Positions 58,088 through 64,000 of a stretch of 64,000 nt of DNA are shown piece after piece. The stretch is from positions 744,001-808,000 of the forward strand of contig JBCAQO010000003.1 in NCBI GenBank assembly GCA_039111635.1. The letters run 5' to 3'. The notes under the pieces are model-generated. The model ran no database searches. It had not been told where the DNA came from and saw only the letters and a list, made by a program, of their open reading frames with translations. Each line of letters starts with the position of its first letter. Within the stretch, counting starts at the first letter, position 1. Both the position numbers and the translations under genes were made by a program. Origin of the DNA: Heterobasidion occidentale. Its lineage: Eukaryota; Basidiomycota; Agaricomycetes; Russulales; Bondarzewiaceae.

Positions 58088-61000
58088 CTACATCGCCGAA
58101 GCATCCCCCCGCCCGTTACCACCACCAAATGCTCTTGACGAGATCGAAAAGCTACCTGCAAACCCGCTGGGCAGTGCTGGCATGTTCATGCCTTGGATAC
58201 CTTCGCCAATTTTCAACCCTTCTAAATCTTTCATCATCATGCTCAACCGCCCCATCCCAAAACGATCTCGCAGACCCTTCGTCTCCGCACCAGTCTCGTC
58301 GGCACCTGCATCGCCGTCGTTGAAGCCCTTCTCTGCTTGGCCCCAGTCGCTTCGCTGTGCGAGGTAAGGCCGCAGCAGCGTCGAATCGATGCGTCCAAGG
58401 TAGTTCTCCGTGATATACGATTTTAATATCTCGGGCCGAACGAGGAATATATTGCCCAGTTGACGGATGAACTCGAAGCGCTCGTGGAGGGCGGGGATAG
58501 CGAAGGTGGCAATGGTGTCTTGATAAGACTTCAAATCTCTGCCAACCGTCGAGATGATGAGACGCCTGTGCGCTTGAGGATCACATACACAGTCGATGAC
58601 TTACTTTGCCAGCATCAGACCGCCGGTAGCGCTCACGGGGAACTTTCTCAGGTGATCGAGAAGGAGCCTGAAGCACGGACATGTTTCATCAGTCTGACCG
58701 ATTACCCTGGAACAAGAAATGAACGAAAGACAGACCCATGGAAGGCGACACCAATTTCTGTTAGAAACACTTCTAGATTCTTTCCACTCAGGTTTGCCTT
58801 CGCCGCATCTCGCCCTTTTTCCAGAAATTCACAGCAGGCGATACAGGGCTCCGTGTTGACACGGGCAAACGACAGGTCATCGTTCCTGGGTTTGAAGTCT
58901 GTCTTCTTCTGCTTTGCAAGCTGACTTGACATCCACGAGAGGACCGCTGTTCACCAGTGCCCCGTATCGGTAAGCACATGAAACAATCTCGAACAAGCAA
59001 AATCAGATGAATCTCACCATCCGTGAGACGCTGCATAAGTGCATTCGCAGTGCCCTCGATCTTGCTGACTGTTTGATTATTGAAGACGACCATCTCACGC
59101 CGAATGGTGACTGAGCTCGTCGCTAGTGGGAGCAGGGCGATGTTGACATATTGTTGCCAAAGATGACAGATGAGGTCAACAATGCTGAGAACAGAAAGGG
59201 CTTGGAAGGACGGCTCGGTTTTCGTGTAATCAACGGCTTCGAGACGTGATTGGGCACTACAGATAGGAAAAGAAGTTAATAGGCCGTAATGTTTGAACGC
59301 TGAATTTCACGGACGTTTTCGAGCGCCGTTTCCATGTATCCATTGGCTATGGCTTCTGCTAGCGCGCGGAACAGCGCGAATGTATGCTTGGGACTGGAGA
59401 TGAGCCGTCTTCATCAGCAACATAAGCGTATGAATGGAAAGCAGTGATACTAACACATCGCTCGATGGACTGAGCTCCACACATCGGCCGATGGCTTCCG
59501 CGTGCCACTTCAACATTGTCTCCGCGACATCCACACTCAGCATTCCGTCCTCTTCTCGTAGAGGTTCCTCGGTGACTTTGTCCTCTTTCTTCTCAGCTGA
59601 GTAGCCTCCAAATCGCATCAGGGCAGCAGCAGCAGCCGAGGACGTTCCAGAGGTACTCGTTGAATTCAGTTGGCCCATCATCCTGTCGAACATGGACGAT
59701 TTCACTTTGTTTACCCTTTCCTAGAAAAATAATGCCATCTCATCAGGTCCTGTAAAAATCTGATAACGAGTTGTGGACACGTACATGGTATCGGGTGAAC
59801 ACCATGAGAAAATGAGAGTATAGCTCTCCCAAGCATTTACTTTCTCGTTCAAGATATCGCTGACCTTCGGTATACGGGACAAACAGTTCTTCCATAGCTG
59901 TTTCTAACATCGCACTGATGGACGTCGTCGTAGAGGTTCCAGATGCAACGGATCCGCTCAACGATCGTGAAAGCTCCGAAGAATTGAGTGATGAACGAGA
60001 CATGAGCGAGGGGGATTCATATTGCTTGAGGTCTTCAACGAGGAGGGATGTTTGAATATGCACAAGCTGAAGAACACGGAGGAAAGCTAAGTCAGAAACG
60101 TTGCCCGCCCGGGCCAGCAGTTGTTCCATGTGTTGTTGGATCTAGCGTGTAAAGAAAAAATTGTTCAGTATGTGTCTTAAAAGTACAAGAAAATTTGATT
60201 TACAGATTGCGCAAATACACGCTGCAGGAACACTTGCATGACGAAAGGTGGATTTGGAAAAACGGCTTGTACAATCTGTGCCTCTTGGCCAACTGTCGCA
60301 CGAATTTCTGCCAGGAGATCGTTCAAGCTTGCCTCGTTTCTTGGTGGCGATATGTTCGGGTCCGGGAGAGCATGCCACCTTCTCTAGATGTCAACATTAT
60401 TGACCGTCAAAAGAAAACTGCGGCATTTACATGGTCGTATCCTCGTTCTTCGTGTCTTCGTGCACTTGATTGATGAAAAAGTCGTGCTGATTTACATAGA
60501 CTTGAACACACGAAGCACCTCCGTTGAAGTCAAGCAAGGTTTGAGCGCAATGCTGCACAAATTGTTCAGTGAGGAGAGCTTCGTAAGGGTAGAGAGCGGA
60601 CACACATGCATCATCTTAGGGTCACCCTTCCGGTAACACCTATCAAATAGATACAACATGTCTTTCTCAAACTTTTCACAGTACTTGTCGATATTTTCTC
60701 GTGTCTAAATTCGGCTCACGTGTCAAACAAGATTCTGAAGGAGTAGAAAGTGACCACACCTTCTCTGCACTGGGTAGGTCAACTTCTTTCGCGACTGTGC
60801 TCAGACGCCGCAGAAGGACAGCAACCTGTCGACGGCCTTCTCTGCCTTCCTTCTTCAAGGCGTCTAGTTTTGACGTGTCGTCACGCGAAAAGTGATTATA
60901 GTAGTCAATGAGATCGTAGGCAGCTTGCGCCCTCTGACGCTGTAGGTGAACCGACTCCAGCTGTTCACCTAGCTCACGCCTGAGTAAGCTGTTGTGATCA

Positions 61001-61549
61001 TCTACATCGGGGCGCACCTATGCGGATGACAGTTCGACCAATTTCGCTCATCTTGGTCTCCATGGAAGAGAAAGACGTTCCTACCGCCTGCGCAGGCACC
61101 CTAAGGCATGAAACCGGAATCGCGAGTCAGAGACACGAACCTCAAAACCTCTGTTCAGATCTGCCATTTTCTTTGAATATTCCCTCTCAGCCACCCTAAC
61201 GCCCTTCTCCATCTGCTCAGTTTTGGCCTGTACATCCTTGCGCACGGAGATGAGACGGTCGACTGCGGCCTCGAACGTACGAATGAAGGGTTTAGGGTCG
61301 AATGCTTTCCATGCCAGTTCAAGATCTACGGAGACAGGCGGGCAGGCGAGTACTCACGACCAGAGTCAGCTTTGGATTGTGCAATGAGCTTCTCGGAAAA
61401 CGCTCCCACAAAGTCTTTGACATCGAATTTCCCCTGTGTAATCTATTGTTACGCCGACTGTTGACACGACAGGAGATATGATGCACCTCAAACGACTGCA
61501 GACTGAGCGTAGATTGAACCACGGGATCAAGACTGAAGGATGGATCCAT
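58088..61549 (-). CDS. SEC10: Exocyst subunit SEC10
   Basis: Fifteen exons: 61549-61487, 61433-61358, 61325-61141, 61087-61018, 61001-60760, 60704-60606, 60552-60431, 60381-60204, 60141-59785, 59720-59455, 59393-59311, 59256-59018, 58946-58736, 58667-58605 and 58538-58088, about 901 residues. Sec10 blocks are DLNRGFEAVGTSFSSMETKM, LFDRCYRKGDPKMMHHCAQT, AVLSWMSSQLAKQKKTDFKP, HGLLLDHLRKFPVSATGGLM and the C-terminal FIRQLGNIFLVRPEILKSYI. The N-terminal half is coiled coil, then helical bundles, as in the exocyst family. Sec10 bridges Sec15 to the rest of the complex that tethers secretory vesicles at hyphal tips. The join between the exons ending 59311 and starting 59256 is one base short. The start MDPSFSLDPVVQSTLSLQSF is the first in-frame ATG but upstream in-frame codons exist, so it is tentative. 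Confidence 0.92.
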
Positions 61550-61785
61550 AACATACACGCGTGTATGTCGAGCGGTTGTCGGCCCAGAATCTAGATTCGT
61601 AACGGATGGAGGTATCGGGGTGTCCGGGGACCTGCTCTCGGAAACGCCACTGAGCGTAGGACCCCCACCACTTCATTCCGTTCCTCCGTTTGTTCAAGAC
61701 CTCACAGTTATCATTGCGTCTAACAACTGAACCTATACGGCACAGACGCTCTGATCGTTAGGCGCGGGCCGCATCTCCTGACGAG

Positions 61786-62358
61786 ATGTTGTTCTGTCCA
61801 ACCTGTGCCAACATTCTGGTGATATCATCAGAGACGGGGTATAACAAATGGGCTTGTAACACCTGTGCCTATGAATTCCCCATTGCGAAGCAGGTAGGGG
61901 TTTCCCTCCGATCACACAGAAATTCATCCAAGCAAACGCCCTTGTTCGATCAGATGACGTCCAGAACAAAATTGAAACGGAAACAAGTGGACGATGTACT
62001 AGGCGGAGAAGACACATGGAAACATGCTGACTCGACTCCGGGTGAGATTTTTCTGGCTTCCTCAAGATCTCACACCGCAGGATGCTCAACCTAAAAACCC
62101 TAAGCAACATGTCCCAAATGCGACAATGATCGTGCATATTTTTATCAACTACAGATTCGATCCGCCGACGAGCCTATGACAACATGTAAGCTGAACGGTC
62201 TCTTTCTTTCTTCCCGGCCACGACACCTTCTGATTCTTGAATCTGTGCATTCCTCTAGTTTACCGGTGACTCTACTTCTTTCCATTCACAACGTGTATTC
62301 TGATGTTTCCACCGCGGGCAGATGTACGACGTGCGCTCATCAATGGCGCGAAAATTAG
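61786..62358 (+). CDS. RPC11: RNA polymerase III subunit RPC11 (POLR3K)
   Basis: Five exons, 61786-61893, 61954-62041, 62105-62185, 62259-62265 and 62322-62358, give 106 residues, the usual length. The N-terminal Rpb9-like zinc ribbon is MLFCPTCANILVISSET with CNTCAYEF. The linker VDDVLGGEDTWKHADSTP is diagnostic, and the C-terminal TFIIS-like ribbon has CPKCDNDRAYFYQLQIRSAD, then EPMTTFYRCTTCAHQW. The acidic SADEP hairpin that stimulates RNA cleavage is intact. RPC11 confers intrinsic transcript cleavage and termination/reinitiation on Pol III. The fourth exon is only 7 nt long but is required to encode FYR between the conserved flanks. The gene is divergent from SEC10, with 236 bases between starts. 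Confidence 0.93.
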
Positions 62359-62634
62359 ACATCGCTTGCATTCTATGATCTCTCCGAACATCCGCTGAGA
62401 CCCTTTGAGTCGTTTATTCAAATACCTCTACATGACTCACAATGAAACGCCACCAGGCTCAAAGTATATCCTCAACTGCGGGTCTGCTAGTGATAGGCGC
62501 TCCCGTTTCACACTTAGACATGATATCTCAATGGGATACCGGGTTTGCGTCCACACAGCCTACATTACATCCTACAGTCTCATCAGAGTACACGACCAAG
62601 GCACTCGAAGGCATCAGGCGGTACTACGCGCTTT

Positions 62635-63999
<1,365 letters not shown>

Positions 64000-64000
64000 G

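Noticed and set aside
58702..58932. Separate small gene starting MSSQLAKQKKTDF
   Set aside because: It is an internal exon of SEC10; splicing joins it to conserved flanking segments.

Overview
This is a nuclear chromosome segment of a filamentous fungus, most likely an agaricomycete basidiomycete. Nearly every gene is cut by short introns (about 50-70 nt, GT-AG with a minority of GC-AG), gene spacing is tight, GC content is moderate to high, and the conserved proteins are fungal: a chitin synthase tail with a DEK_C domain, a GPI-anchored cupredoxin, and serine/proline-rich coiled-coil and BTB proteins. No prophage, CRISPR array, rRNA operon or intact transposon was seen.

Layout. 1-17.6 kb: chitin synthase 3' end (+), a single-pass membrane protein (+), an unknown Cys-containing protein (-), a coiled-coil protein (-), the ribosome-biogenesis ABC protein ARB1 (+), a CoA-type Nudix hydrolase (-), the PP4-type phosphatase catalytic subunit (-) and a two-finger C2H2 regulator (-). 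17.6-20.4 kb is a long stretch with no gene. 20.4-39.6 kb: a second coiled-coil paralogue (+), a Nup98/Nup116-type nucleoporin (-) and RNA polymerase I subunit RPA135 (+). These three appear twice because positions 21472-29071 and 29172-36765 are near-identical and lie on either side of exactly 100 N. This looks like the unmerged overlap of two contig ends rather than a biological duplication. 39.9-64 kb: cupredoxin (-), acyl-protein thioesterase (-), TRM10 (+), NDUFAF5-like assembly factor (-), a small Gln/Pro-rich ORF followed by a C2H2 protein (+), a protein with two histone-fold-like segments (+), a BTB protein (-), an AUH-like enoyl-CoA hydratase (+), exocyst SEC10 (-), RNA polymerase III subunit RPC11 (+) and the 3' part of RVB2 (-).

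The genes do not form one pathway. Most are single-copy housekeeping genes for transcription (RPA135, RPC11), nuclear transport (Nup98), ribosome and tRNA maturation (ARB1, TRM10), chromatin remodelling (RVB2), secretion (SEC10, chitin synthase) and mitochondrial metabolism (NDUFAF5, AUH-like). The most unusual gene is at 51070-54441: an H2B-like fold followed by an H2A-like fold in one polypeptide, then a long disordered tail.

Data quality matters here. Many exons need a single-base correction, mostly missing bases in homopolymers, to stay in frame. The exon limits given were derived by reading splice sites and protein conservation by eye.
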